This document shows positions 11,601 to 22,860 of a stretch of DNA of 64,000 bases, one piece after another. The position numbers were made by a program, and so were the translations under genes. Each line of letters opens with the position of its first letter. Positions within the stretch are counted from its first letter, which is position 1. Under the pieces are notes generated by a model. That model had not been told where the DNA came from, ran no database searches, and was given only the letters and a program-made list of their open reading frames with translations. The stretch comes from Lepas anatifera (lineage: Eukaryota; Arthropoda; Thecostraca; Lepadidae), in assembly GCA_034440635.1 (NCBI GenBank), contig JAOTON010000453.1:248001-312000 (forward strand), read 5' to 3'.

Positions 11601-12620
11601 AAGATGGGGCGCCCACAATGACGCGTGGGGGCGCCGTTGGAGCAAAAACGAGACATCAATGCTGCACCATGGAGGCGCCACTGGTATAGAGCGGATTGTT
11701 AGAAGGTGGGGGCGCCCGTAGTGGGGAGTGGGGAGAGAGAGTGGGGGCTCCACTGGTATAAAACGGACTGGTAAAGGGTGAAGGCCCCCTCATTGAGGCA
11801 CGGGGCGCCATTTGGGCAAAAGGCACCAATGATGTACCACGGGGGCGCCAAAAAGCAGAGGCGCCCACGGTGAAGCGTGAGGCGCCGGTGAAGTACGCAG
11901 AAGACACCAATAATGCCCAATGGGGGCGCCGGCGGTACATGAGGGTTCCAAAGGTGGGGCGTCCACAGTGACGCGTGGGGGCGCCGTTGGAGCAAAAACG
12001 ATACATCAATGCTGCACCATGGAGGCGCCAGTGTTATAGACCGGATTTTCCGAAGGTGGAGGCGCCCGTGGTGAGGATTGGGGCGCCAATAGTTTATAGT
12101 GGGGTGCCAAGAAGTGGGAGAGCCCACGATGAGGCTTGGGGGCGCCGGTGGAGTGAAACGAAGGCACCAATGATGCCCATGGTACCATGATGCCGGTGGT
12201 TTATTCGGGGTTCCAAAAGATGGGGCGCCCACAGTGACGCGTGGGGGCGCCGCTGGAGCAAAAACGAGACATCAATGCTGCACCATGGAGGCGCCAGGGA
12301 TATAGAGCGGATTTCTAGAAGATAGGGGCGCCCGTAGGGAAGAGTGGGGCACCAGTAATATATAGCGGGATTTCAAGAGGTGGAAGAGGCTTGGGGGCGT
12401 CGGCGGAGTGAAATAAGGGCACCAATGATGCACCATGGGGGCGCTAGTGATGCAGGGCAGGTTGTCAAAATGTGGTATTTGCATGCAGCGGAATTACCAG
12501 GGGGCGCCAGTATTTCCGTTTGGCATGCAAATGTGGAGCAAATGGAGGCGGCCCCCGGGGGCGCCTTAGTGCCGAGGGAGCGCCTTACCGGCGAGGGGGG
12601 GCCGCGGCCCCCGCGGCCCC
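8663..12620. repeat. GGCGCC-rich satellite array with ~1156 bp higher-order repeat
   Basis: Dozens of GGGGGCGCC blocks alternate with agacatcaatgctgcacca and gaagacaccaatgatgcccaa. The anchor catcaatgctgcacc occurs near 9141, 9691, 9951, 10247, 10496, 10848, 11108, 11404, 11654, 12004 and 12272. The spacing series 260-296-249-352 repeats as 260-296-250-350, giving a higher-order period of 1156-1157 bp. Translations of 9955-10173 and 11111-11329 are identical, so the last duplication is recent. Minus-strand frames up to 177 codons are open only because the repeat lacks stops; I do not call them genes. Confidence 0.9.
8904..8942. repeat. Perfect 15 bp hairpin in the satellite
   Basis: TGCATAATTGGTGCG (8904-8918) is followed by a 9 nt loop and its exact reverse complement CGCACCAATTATGCA (8928-8942). 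It sits at the start of the right-hand satellite block, and the right arm runs into the standard gcaccatgg unit. Confidence 0.8.
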
Positions 12621-13705
12621 CTGGATCCGCCCCTGCCTTGAAGCTCCTGATTCCTTTTTTGTCGAGGGAGAAATATATTATTTATGCACTTTTGAAACAG
12701 ATTACGGAGACGGTAATGCGTGTTTAATTCTTTCACGTGCAGTCAATTATATGAATACCTACCAGAATCTGCGAAAGTTGCGAGCCTCGTGGAAAAGATT
12801 CCACATTTCAAATGTGGGGGGATGATGGGTCTGAAACTTATTATACTAAATAATGTGCGGTATATATGCTGCATCATATTGATGTGACGCAAATTATATC
12901 AATGGTGAGATAATAAGCGCACTTTATACCCTGCCTAAAACGCTTCAATTACCATTGTTCTATGTTCTTAGCCAGTAGTTTTTTTTGCTATAAATATTAT
13001 TGTTCGTACTGGATGTAGACAGTTTTAGAATTACAATGACAAAGATTTATACGCCGCCTCGCCTGTCAAGTATTTGGCTACACTCTTAAAAATAATGCTT
13101 GCAAGGGAGTAGTTCACTTGAAACGCCATCACAGTTAAGAAATAGGTACATCAATGGGCAATATCTGAATGGCTACCTAAATGCTGCACTCTTAGGACAT
13201 ACTGCAATTTTATGCACTTGAAAGTTGGGTGACACACGAAATCCTACAACAAGATATCTATACTGCATTGAAACACCTATAGAGGTTCTGTTTGTCATTC
13301 CATTGACGGACCATCAGAAGGTGTTCTGCTTTAGCGCTTTGTCATCAGAGAGCCGAAGGCTGTAGCTGTCCGCAGGTAGAAAAACATTGCGCCTAATATC
13401 AAAGCTCAGAGTCTAAACTGATGAAACCACCCCACTCTCCCCCAACCCAAAATCCGTGCAATAGTGATACCAGAACACAGAAAAAGAGCTGAACTCCTGT
13501 TTTTACTTAAACAATGACCCGTTATCGGACACTTCGTGAGTCACGCCGAGTCATGCACACGAAAGTTGGGTAAGGCCCGTATGATTGATAACGTCAACAG
13601 CAAAAAATAGTCCGTCTCTCCCCTCGAGCAGGAAATCTGGTGTCATTACTGGCCCTCGGAAGACCAGGGACGAGACCCCTTTAGACGAGACCGCCCTGTC
13701 TGTGC
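12621..13705. other. No gene recognised; starts with a GGATCCGCCCCTG transposon-like end
   Basis: ctggatccgcccctg at 12621-12635 is the inverse of the CAGGGGCGGAT end seen at 13707 and 45759, so an hAT-like element end may abut the satellite. The remainder to 13705 is AT-rich with no recognisable gene. Confidence 0.4.
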
Positions 13706-14056
13706 ACAGGGGCGGATGCAGACCCGAGTTTTTTGGGGGGGGCAAACCCATGTCTGCCTCTCCTCCTGGAGGGGAGGGAGTGGGAGCGAAGATTTTTTTG
13801 CTCTACAGACCTAGTGTAAACACCTTTTTTCAGTGCTCGACAGACCTAGTATAAGCTACCTCTCCAAGTACATGATCGCTCTCCTGGGGGAGGGGGAGTG
13901 GGAGCGAATATGTTTTTGCTCTACAGACTTAGTGTAAACACCTTTTTTCAAAAAAATTATCCGGCGTTTGGGGGCCAAAAAAATAGTCTGGCCCCCTCCA
14001 GCGCTTTTGGGGGGGCATGGCCGGAAGGCTCCCCCTTGCGTCTGCCAATGCCTGTG
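13706..14056. mobile_element. Small hAT-like non-autonomous element
   Basis: The left end caggggcggatgcagac is an imperfect inverse of the right end gtctgccaatgcctg. Inside are two copies of a block with tacagac(c/t)tagtgtaaacacctttttt and gagggagtgggagcga (near 13800 and 13920). A related piece, cttgcagacttagtgtaaac, lies near 33955. No coding capacity. A clean 8 bp target duplication is not visible. Confidence 0.5.
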
Positions 14057-14267
14057 CACTGAGTTCAAATGTCGTTTCAGCTCTGCAACTCACCCGTGCC
14101 TCACGAATCACGAGAAACTCAGCAAACGATGGGATAGAAATAACTCATTCAGGATTATAGTTCAACAGCTGGGCCCAATAGGAATAAAATTTGACGTAAA
14201 CCGATCTTCGAACTAATTGCAACGTGATATGTTCGTTGGAGTCCAACAGAAGGACACTTAGGCTCCT
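14057..14267. other. Short unique stretch
   Basis: Nothing recognisable between the hAT-like element and the TTAA element. Confidence 0.4.
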
Positions 14268-16309
14268 TTAACACGCGCCCCGCTGGGGTCCCTTGTATGA
14301 CGCGCCCCGCGGGGGGCGTTTTTCGCCCCCCTCCGTATCTCGTTCCCCACGAAAGCTAAAGGAAAATTACGACCAGCGTTCGAAAGCACTTGACAAGACG
14401 AAGAGATTTTATAAGAAGAAGTTTTATGTCAGGTCAATATTGAGGTCAGCAGAGGTCAAAGAAGGCTCCATGGGCTTACAATAGAGTAGTGAACGCTTCT
14501 CTCTCTAGATCTGCTCTCAGGAAAGCTGGAGCAAATCTGTATGCATCATTGGATTCCTCTCATCGCGGCGAATCAAATGATGTATAATATGACCTTACTA
14601 GGTCAAATTGTGAAAATGACCTGACCTCGAGCTAGGTCAGGGTCACAGAGTGACCTGGTATGGTCATGCTGCATATAAATTGACTCCCCGTGACAATAAA
14701 AGCAAAATGCAAGCAAAATTGGAGCTTTATCTCAATTCAGTGAGAAGTTATTGGCAAAACAATCACTCTCTGCTCACGTGATCTGATATGAACTTTGAGA
14801 GGTCAGATGCTCAAAAACTCTAATTTATGGTCAAGATCGTGGTAAGAATAGACGGTTTGAGGATTTTCAGCTTTATCCATCCAGTATTTACCAAAAACGA
14901 GCCGTTTCAATTTTTCACCATAGACTTAACCCGCGCAACACCGGGGGTCCGGCGCCACCTTCGCCCCACGGGGGGCCATCGATGGCCCCCCTCTAACTCC
15001 GAAAATATGGGCGTTAGCGCAAATCTGCAAAGTGCAATAGAAAGCTTGCGTGAATTCAGTAAGAAATTACTTCGCATGTTTTAGTGCTCAGGTCAATGGT
15101 TTGACCTCCAGAGGTCAAATTAGGTCAAGATCGGCTATTTTCACGCAAATATGCAATGATTAAGCAAACTGGGCATAACTCTTATGTCATTAGAGCTATT
15201 GAGGCCTGGTAAAGTAAATTTGATAGCAAATTGCCAGTACTTTTTCCGCTATGTGGAATGTAAAGACCTACCGCCAGTGGTTTGACCTCCAGAGGTCACC
15301 TCGTGACCTAATATGACCTGAGGTCACGAAAGGTCAGAAAGTGGCCTTGCCGTATATCAAATGAAAGCCAGTAACAAGACAAACACGATGGTGTTTGTTT
15401 CACCGCTCTAGCTTAATTAGGTCAAAAGTTATTGCCAAAATACTGTTTTTGACCTCTGGTGACCTTGGATGACCTTGGAAAAGTCAAAGGGCAAATATGA
15501 CCCCTGGGATCCGTGAAAGGGTGTCCAAAAACGTTGTTCTGAGCAGTCTGAGTATTTACAATCATTTTTGTGGCTTTTATATCATGAAACAACTTTTCCC
15601 TATGCTTTTCCAATGGGAGAGGTCGCCTCGTGACCTGACCTCAGGTCACGAAATCGAAAAATCCCGGATATACACCTTGTAGACCCTGGAGGGGTTATGA
15701 AGTGTAGGAAGTTTCAAATCGATCGACTTTGAAATGTAGCTCTTACAGAGCTCTAAAGTGAAGTGAGGTGACCTTGGTTGACCTTGTCTGGTGACCTGAC
15801 CTTGGGTGACCCGGGGTAAAAAATTTCAGGGATGATGGGAAAATGATGCAGTGAGAGGTAGAGCCCTCAACTGCGGTGCTGCGCCTCGTCGTTTTTCTGC
15901 TATCTCGGAAAAACCTTAGGGGGGCCATCGATGGCCCCCGGTGGGGCGAGGGTTAATGGAGTGACCAAAAAATTGACCCCACATTAGGTCAATAATATCA
16001 AAATTCCGAGATAGCAGATTTGTAGACCCTAATGACCTCATCACATTGCGGAAGTTTCAAACTGATCGGTTTGCTGATGTTCCCTGGGCGGTGCTTCAAA
16101 CTCGTAATTTTAGGTTTTGAGGTTGGGTCACTTGACCCTGAATAACTCCTTGACCTGACATGATCTTTACTCAAGAATTTGTTCAGATGTGTAAAATTAA
16201 TCAGGAATAAGGTACTGTAAGTTTCGTTGTTCTGCGTCTCTTCATTTTTGAGCTATCTGGGGAAAACCAGGAGGGGGCGAATTTCACCCCCCCGTGGGGT
16301 GCGTGTTAA
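14268..16309. mobile_element. TTAA-flanked element (outer family), interrupted by a nested TTAA element
   Basis: The ends are TTAACACGCGCCCCGCTGGGG at 14268 and GTGGGGTGCGTGTTAA ending at 16309, an inverted pair bounded by TTAA. A second internal copy of the terminal motif plus a GGGGGGCGTTTTTCGCCCCCC palindrome follows the left end. Subtracting the nested element at 14926-15956 leaves about 1.0 kb. The same family, inverted and also interrupted, is at 21806-23734. The body is AGGTCA-rich and has no transposase. Confidence 0.85.
14926..15956. mobile_element. TTAA element copy 2 (ATCGAT-palindrome type), nested in the outer element
   Basis: TTAA at 14926-14929 and 15953-15956 bound a 1.03 kb unit that is the reverse complement of the copy at 722-1755, including the GGCCATCGATGGCC palindromes near both ends. 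The flanking host sequence ...catagac / tggagtgacc... rejoins to match the uninterrupted version in the sister outer element (rc of 23040-23100), so insertion was precise at TTAA. Confidence 0.9.
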
Positions 16310-18265
16310 GGGATTATTTTGAATTGAGAGAATTCAGATGCTCTAGACTTGAAGCCTCGTTTTATACATAGTTTGCACCATAATTCTCACCGTTTAAAGA
16401 GAAATAAGTGTCTTTGCGTTAGAAATCAGTCATTTTTCATCATGCTCCATTGTATGGTGCGTCCCGGTGTGTCGGTTCGCCACAGAGAAGGGCGGAGCGG
16501 GACTAGGAATTACTCACGGGACCGTTTTTATTGCTGACGGCGAGTCCTGGGCCAACACAGACATCATTTACGCGTTTTCTGACATGCTCACAATAATTGT
16601 ATTCGTTCAAATCTCATTATTGAGGTGCAATACACACTTGAAGTGAGCTTGTTGCTTTTGGACTCGATGAGAATCAAAATGAGGACTTTTTCCGGGAGGA
16701 ACCGGCAGTTAGCCCTCTCCACTCCAGCGGTGGGGACCGGGAAACCACGAATGAGTCACTGATCGTTTGACTGTTCCATGATGCATGAGTTGCCGGGTCT
16801 AACGCGGCTGAGAGGCGATCCTGGCTCGGTTTTTATGCTGGTTCCGAATCTGAAACCCGGGTTTGTCGATCATGTGTGGAATTGCTTGATGGTTTGACAT
16901 TTACATATCCATGGTGCCTCCCATGGGTATGTCCATGTTCTGTTCAGTGCAAGTGTAGAAAATGAGGTTGATAACTTCAAAAATACCGCTTCATCAAAAG
17001 TGGAAAGTCTTAAATGATCAAGTGATCACGCTCAAACAGTGATAATTTCCTGGGTCACTTAGCTTTACTCCATAAATTTACTAAACCCCTTCCACAAAAC
17101 AACTCACCGTTACCGTAATTCAACGTTACAGCTGATGGAAGAATCATTAAACAAAAACCCCTCATTGTTCTCATTATCTCTGAGACACGGTAAAACCAGA
17201 GGCCATTTAACGCTGGTGGTAGACATGGCCGGTAAAGCGCGACCCCACTCCATTCACTTTCGCCGTGTGTGATGCCTCCTCATTACGTGGTAGCATCGTG
17301 CTGAACATGGTTGCTACACACACTTTAGCGGACCGCCCACGCTTGCAATTTGGCGCCATGCTCTGGTGGGGACAAGCCCAGATGGAACGCATCGCTGCCT
17401 CGGCTTTCCAGCGAGGTCGCATTAGTGTTGCGGGGTAAGGAAGAATCTAGATGATGGTGTTTTACTCACGTGAGTGTCCCGCTAGCCATTGACGTGATTT
17501 TTAATCCAGGAAAACTAAAAATGATGCCCCTGGTGAAAAACGGTTGACAACATTTCAAAAGATGAAGAAAACTTTAGAAAATGATCTTTCAATGGTGTGG
17601 ATAGAAGCAAATTACATCATCTTTCAACATCCTTGAAAATATATTAAAACCTAGGACCAACTCACATTCGCTAGATGAAGTCTCAGCAGCCACATTCCCC
17701 CCCACCCCCCACCCCAAATCAGTTTTTATGGTGAATTTTACACTTTTGGCCCTGTAGATTTTCCCAGCTCATGGGTAATTTTTAGAGAAAATATTGCCGA
17801 GTCATTATATCAGCATCTTTCATTTCAATAAAAGAAGCATGCATATGCAAGATAGTTTTAAGCTTGCACCCAAAACAAGTTGCTTCTCTATTCAAACCTC
17901 ATTCGAGGACACAAGGAACTTCCTAGCATGCACTAGCAGCTTTGGTGTTCTGCTTCGCCAAAATAGCCCACTGAGAAGGGAGGAGGTCATGTTTTCAGTA
18001 GCACATGCGTGGGTACATGCTTAGGAGCTTCTCAACAGTAAAAATTTACGCAACAAGCGAGCGAATTCTGTTTCCTTCTCTCTGTCTTAAAAAAAACACC
18101 GTAAGACACTTCTTCAAAGCATATCACAAAAAATAGTATATTCCTGAAGAGAGTGAAAGAGTCGCCATCAACAAATAACACAGGCAGCCGATTTTCTCTT
18201 CCAACTTATAACTTCAGTCTAACGCGCTCAGGCCTAGCCTAGTTCCGATCCCATGTCATCTGCAG
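16310..18265. other. No gene recognised; downstream flank of the cuticle-protein gene
   Basis: Contains a somewhat GC-richer patch at 17200-17440 with open frames on both strands, but no domain is recognisable. A C-tract (ccccccacccccc) lies near 17700. The remainder is AT-rich. Confidence 0.4.
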
Positions 18266-20370
18266 TTACGACTGTGCCGGAGGCGTCAGCAGGGTCACCA
18301 GCGGTCGGCGAACTCTCCTCTTTCCCAGAAGACGACGTTGTGCTCCAACACCAACTCTGTTCAGAGCGGTGTTATATTTCCTCCCTGGTTCAACACGCTG
18401 GATGCGCAATTGCCACTGGTTATCGGCCGGTGCCAGCACGGTCCAACTTCCCTCACGGTCTTCAACAGCCACTGATTTGAAGTCTCCGTCCTTGGCTATT
18501 TTCCAGCCCTCCTCAACTGACGGCAGCGCTGTGGCATCTTCGTTAACCTGTGCACTGGACACAGGAAGGGAAGCATCAGCTACAACCCAGGACCTCAGTT
18601 CCGGGGAGGAGTTATCCGACAGATTCCACGGAACAGTTTCTGGAGGCGAGCTCTCCAATAAACGCCACTTCACGGGAGAAACAGGGTTCTGCTGGAGCGG
18701 CGTCCAGCCGTCGGCTGAGCCAGGCTGAGCGGTCAGAGGTAGCAGCAGGTCGGTGCCCTGGTCTTCTGGTTGACTGGTCGACCGTGGTCTCTCATCGTTG
18801 GTGATCAGCGGCTCATGCGGCGCATGCAGCTGACTGGAACTGGTCTGTGATGGAGACGAGGGAGTGGAGGGCAGGCTCCTGGGTTCACTCAGATGAGGAT
18901 CGACCTGACTGCTGAGCGGCAGAGCCCCGATATCCTGCAGCAGTAGTGCAGTCCGATCATCGGTCCCACCACTCCTCTCGTCTTCTCTATTCACGCCATC
19001 CTCCACGTCCAGCCGTCCGAACCCGTCGCCGACTTCTCCACGGAGCTCTACCTCGTTACTTCGTATCCCGTCGTCCAAGATCTGACGCTTCACCAGACCT
19101 CCTCCCCCACCGAAACCTCCCAGATCGGCGGTCAGCGCCGGCAGAGGTCCGGAGAACTGAAACGTGGGCACTTGGGGCCCGGGGGTGGGGGGCGCAGCGC
19201 CCGGCGCTTGCTGCGGGGACGGCAGTGGTCGGCCGTCCGGGGTCTGGTAGGCGATCGAGGCTCGGTAGCCCGCCTCATCCGCCACGTAGTTGACGACCTG
19301 TGGAGATTCAGGGTGAAGTCAGTCTGGTGATGAGAAGAATTATCAAAGTGGGGTAACGATGGTCCACGGAAAACCGCGAGCGAAATCGAAACGCAGTTGT
19401 TCAGAGCAAATACTGGATTTGGTTCTAAATGTCTGCTGCATATTTATCATTACAATATTTTTTACTTTCAATACCTATGTAAATCCAGAAGAGACCAGTT
19501 GAGCATCTTCCAAGAAGTTCCCTTAAATAGTGTTGCTTCATTCTTCATTCAGTTTCATCCCAATTGTACATAAAGAAATACATTTCGTAGGTCGATATAA
19601 TCTCAAAATCAGACAAAGGTTATGCCTCCCATCAATCAAAACAAAAATTCAACTCAATTCAAAAAATCAATAAAACAATCAATTTGCAAAACAGGACTTT
19701 TATACTTCCTGACACAATTCAGTTCTGCTTGACCAGAGCTATACAGATGGCCGCCGTGACCGCACCTGGACTCGTCCATCGGGCAGCAGTAGCGAGTAGA
19801 ACCCGGTCACCGAGTTGCCGTTGCGCTGTTCGTTCTGCTGCGAGTAGGTGGCCTCCACTGGGTCCTCTGTCTGGTAACCAAACTGGTACTGGGCCACTCC
19901 CTGTCCAGCACGCAAAGTATATGATTAACTGGAGAACTACATGTATACATACACATAGTTAATGCATAATACCAACTGTAACAATATGCATAGAATAACA
20001 CCCCTATAAATAAAATAAACTAACATTGAATTGGTTCCCAGGTTGCATTACTGAAGTTCACGATGGGATCACTCTTCGGTAAAGCGTTGACAAACACAAA
20101 TTTACGAAACAAATGTATAATTAGTTTGTGCTGATTGCGGTATATTCCAGCCACATAAACGCTCGGTAGATTCCAGATTTATGCAGATGCCGTATGGCAG
20201 ACAGGACGAAATCCCGTATCCAGACTTTTGGAAGCTCTTACATCAGACGGGACCTGACCCAGCGGTGTCAGGGGAGCCGGAGCCAGAGGACCGGTGAAGA
20301 ACTGTCTGCTGGGGTTGATCTGAGCGGTGGCGACCTCCACCGTCAACCACAGCAGCAGCGCGGTCAGCAT
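18266..20370 (-). CDS. Cuticle protein with Rebers-Riddiford chitin-binding domain and long C-terminal tail (3 exons)
   Basis: A structural protein that would be secreted into the cuticle and bind chitin. Exons on the minus strand: 20370-20242 (43 codons, ATG at 20370, donor GTAAGAG), 19900-19766 (45 codons, acceptor ...ggacag, donor GTGCGG) and 19297-18266 (acceptor ...ctccacag, stop TAA). All introns are phase 0. Exon 1 encodes a signal peptide, MLTALLLWLTVEVATAQ, then a Pro-rich segment. Exons 2-3 give the R&R core: QYQFGYQTED, NGNSVTGFYSLLLPDGRVQ, VVNYVADEAGYRA. The predicted length is about 431 residues, much longer than usual, because a roughly 310-residue Ser/Pro/acidic tail rich in Trp follows the domain. 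A tgctgcgcag just before the ATG could be an acceptor, so a further 5' exon is possible. The tail function is unknown. Confidence 0.88.
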
Positions 20371-21805
20371 CTGCGCAGCAAGCAGGTTCTTCAGGCTCTC
20401 AAAAGTCAATGGAAGGTAGAATAGTTTGGGTAGGGTAATCATAAGTTTGTGAGAGGTTAGAGAGAATTTGGCATCAACGGGCTGCGCTTGATAGCAAGCC
20501 ACCAGGGTAAGTGCTAGGGTACAGCTGGTTGACGGTAATACCTCCACATCGTCGGTCAGACATTATCAAAAAGATTTGGGTCTCCGAAGTACGGTGGAGC
20601 CCTATCCCTAAAACTGAAACTTCAAACATAACTATACCTGAAGCCCTTCTAAATAATCGAGCACACTGGATCCCTCTCGCCCTATTGCACCGCAGATATT
20701 CACACAGGTCCAGAATAGACATCACGAATAAAACACCAGTCATCTCACACTCTCGACTTCAAGCCGACTTTCCACTTCGGTCATCACTTACCCTTGTCGA
20801 ATTCAGCACTACCCCGGTCACCTCCGGGCGCGCACTGAGCGGCAGAGGTCTGCGCTCGAGACCTTTAAGCGACACGGTCACACTGCTCTCACCGCCACCC
20901 CGGCAAGCGCCCAACGAGAATGGGACAGACCCAATGTCACACTGTGTAGCTGGCAATCGTGATAATTGTATGCAGCATACGCATGCCTGAAAATGGGGCG
21001 ATGCAGTTTGAGGCAGCAGCTTGTTAACATCTATGCTGATAAGACCACCAAGAGCTTGCCACGCCCGGTGTATTTTTACGTCAGTGATTTCACCAAATTG
21101 AGCTGTGTTGTTCTGTGCACGAAGCTGTTGATTCTGAGCTATACGGTCTAGAAGCCTCCTCGACCGGAGCCGATAAAATTGTGCCATTGAAGGTGGTTTA
21201 AAATATCAAAAACCAAGAACGTCATCCACTGGGCATAAAAGTAGGGGAAGGCGAGGACGTCAGTGAAACTTTAAATGCTCACTGAGACAAGCTATCACTT
21301 TTCCGATCTAAGCTCCCCGCACTCTTTCGAACATGGTTTAGTTCTTTCAGAGCTCGGCTAAAATATCAATGTTTCAGACGAATTGCGGGAGCTTGCTGTC
21401 ACCATATGCTCAACCCCCCTTCCACCCCTGGCGACACTCACCCACCCACTCACTCATACACTCACCCCCCTCCCCCAGCGACGTCTGCACTGCATAAATA
21501 TGAGTCATTTTAAAAAGAGAGCAGTTCTGCTCATTTCTCGTATCTATCATATTTATCTCGTATTTGCTCGTATCTATCAAAACGAAACTCGTCAACTACC
21601 CAGCGGAATCAAAGGAGAGCAGTTCACATCGTGCACCGAATGAGCCACACAAGACTTCCGACCTCAGCGCCACCTATTCGACTAGGTCTGTTCCATTCTC
21701 GACGCTATCTATCAGCTACCAGACTAGCATCTCTCAAAGCCCTGGGACTGATAACCCAGCTGCCCGATTTCTGCGGTCTTTTAAACATGTCACCTCGGCA
21801 GTAGT
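20371..21805. other. Upstream flank of the cuticle gene; one unrecognised minus-strand ORF
   Basis: An open frame at 20759-21187 (minus, 142 codons) contains FGEITDVKIHRAWQALGGL but I recognise no family, and several frames are open in this CpG-containing stretch. There are CACTC simple-sequence tracts near 21430-21480. Promoter elements for the cuticle gene would lie in this interval, but none is decisive. Confidence 0.35.
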
Positions 21806-21954
21806 AACACGCACCCCGCTGGGGGGGCGAGATTCGCCCCCCTCCCTTCCTGGTTTTTCCCAGATAGCTCAAAGACAAAAAGACGCAGAACAACGAAACT
21901 TACGGTACCTACCTTATTCCTGATCAATTTTACACGTGTGACTAAATTTTCGAG

Positions 21955-22860
21955 TTAACACGCACACTGGAGGGGGCCTCGGAGGCCCCCACCTGTTTTT
22001 TCGAGGTGGCCGGAGAACCACCCGTAGCCGAAAAACGATACGTGGCCACATTTAACAGAATTTAATAGCGCGTCGATTGGTGAAGGCTTTTTGAAAATCG
22101 GTCAAAATTTTTTTGACTTATAGGCTTTCAAAGTCAAACCCACATTTTGAGATCGCCGTAAACGCGCGGTCGGACCAATTAGCTTGCATTGGAGACCGAG
22201 TGGTGACGTCATAACGTCATATAACCGGGATTATATGTCAAGGTCACTTCACATGAAAGTCAAGGTCAAGGTCAAAGGTCACATTTCAAGGTCATGCCTA
22301 CACATTCAAGGTCACTGAGCACTGTGCGTCCGGCCAAATGACGTTACCCGGTCTGACACATATTATGCTATGACGTCATCGGTAGGTTACCCCAATACAA
22401 AGGTCAAGGTCAAAGGTCATTGGGAAAGGTCAATCCTCATTTCCCGCCAAACAGTGGCTACAGTGTTAGTCAAAGTGTAAATTATAAGTAGTATACCATA
22501 TGGTGACCTTAAAGGTCAATGACCTTGAATGACCTTGACCCAAAAGTTGTGGGGAAGCCTCTTTGAGACCTCTTCTCTATGAAACTTTTCCGTCTTTAGC
22601 TTATTCCTGCCATTTTCCCGCATAATCACAGCATTTACCAATCGATCCCAGCATGGCCAATATTTGACCTTTACGATCTCGTTTGACCTTGAAGATATTG
22701 ACCTAGGTCAATGTAAATTGGTCATCATGTAGATCACCATAGCCCCCACCCACCTACCAAGTGGCGTTTTTCTAACCCTCTTAGTTTTCTGAGATCTTAG
22801 GGGGCCTACCAGCCCCCCAGTGCGCGTTAGCGCCAGACCCCTCTCCAGTGCGGGTGTTAA
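21955..22860. mobile_element. Nested TTAA element (GGCCTCGGAGGCC-palindrome type)
   Basis: TTAACACGCACACTGGAGGGG at 21955 and CTCTCCAGTGCGGGTGTTAA ending at 22860 form terminal inverted repeats bounded by TTAA (906 bp). A GGGGGCCTCGGAGGCCCCC palindrome sits inside the left end. The host reads ...ttcgag / ggtcatgtcagg..., matching the uninterrupted sister copy. The body holds clustered AGGTCA sites: 22263-22268, 22269-22274, 22276-22281, and the palindrome at 22513-22525. Confidence 0.88.
22513..22525. promoter_or_regulatory. Perfect AGGTCA-A-TGACCT palindrome (ecdysone-response-element-like IR1)
   Basis: AGGTCA (22513-22518), one spacer base, TGACCT (22520-22525). This matches the known EcR/USP inverted-repeat consensus RGGTCANTGAMCY exactly. 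Whether it is bound in vivo is unknown. It lies within a transposable element. Confidence 0.5.

Noticed and set aside
9536..12232. Long minus-strand ORFs (up to 177 codons) with repeated RPHASLWAP / PWCSIDVSFLL peptides
   Set aside because: They are translations of the GGCGCC satellite in several overlapping frames; open because the repeat lacks stops, with no start context or family resemblance.
17207..17422. Possible exon in the GC-richer patch
   Set aside because: Neither strand gives a recognisable protein; frames stop quickly and splice signals are ambiguous.
20759..21187. 142-codon minus ORF upstream of the cuticle gene
   Set aside because: No family recognised; composition fits a GC-rich intergenic stretch. 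Listed only as unrecognised.
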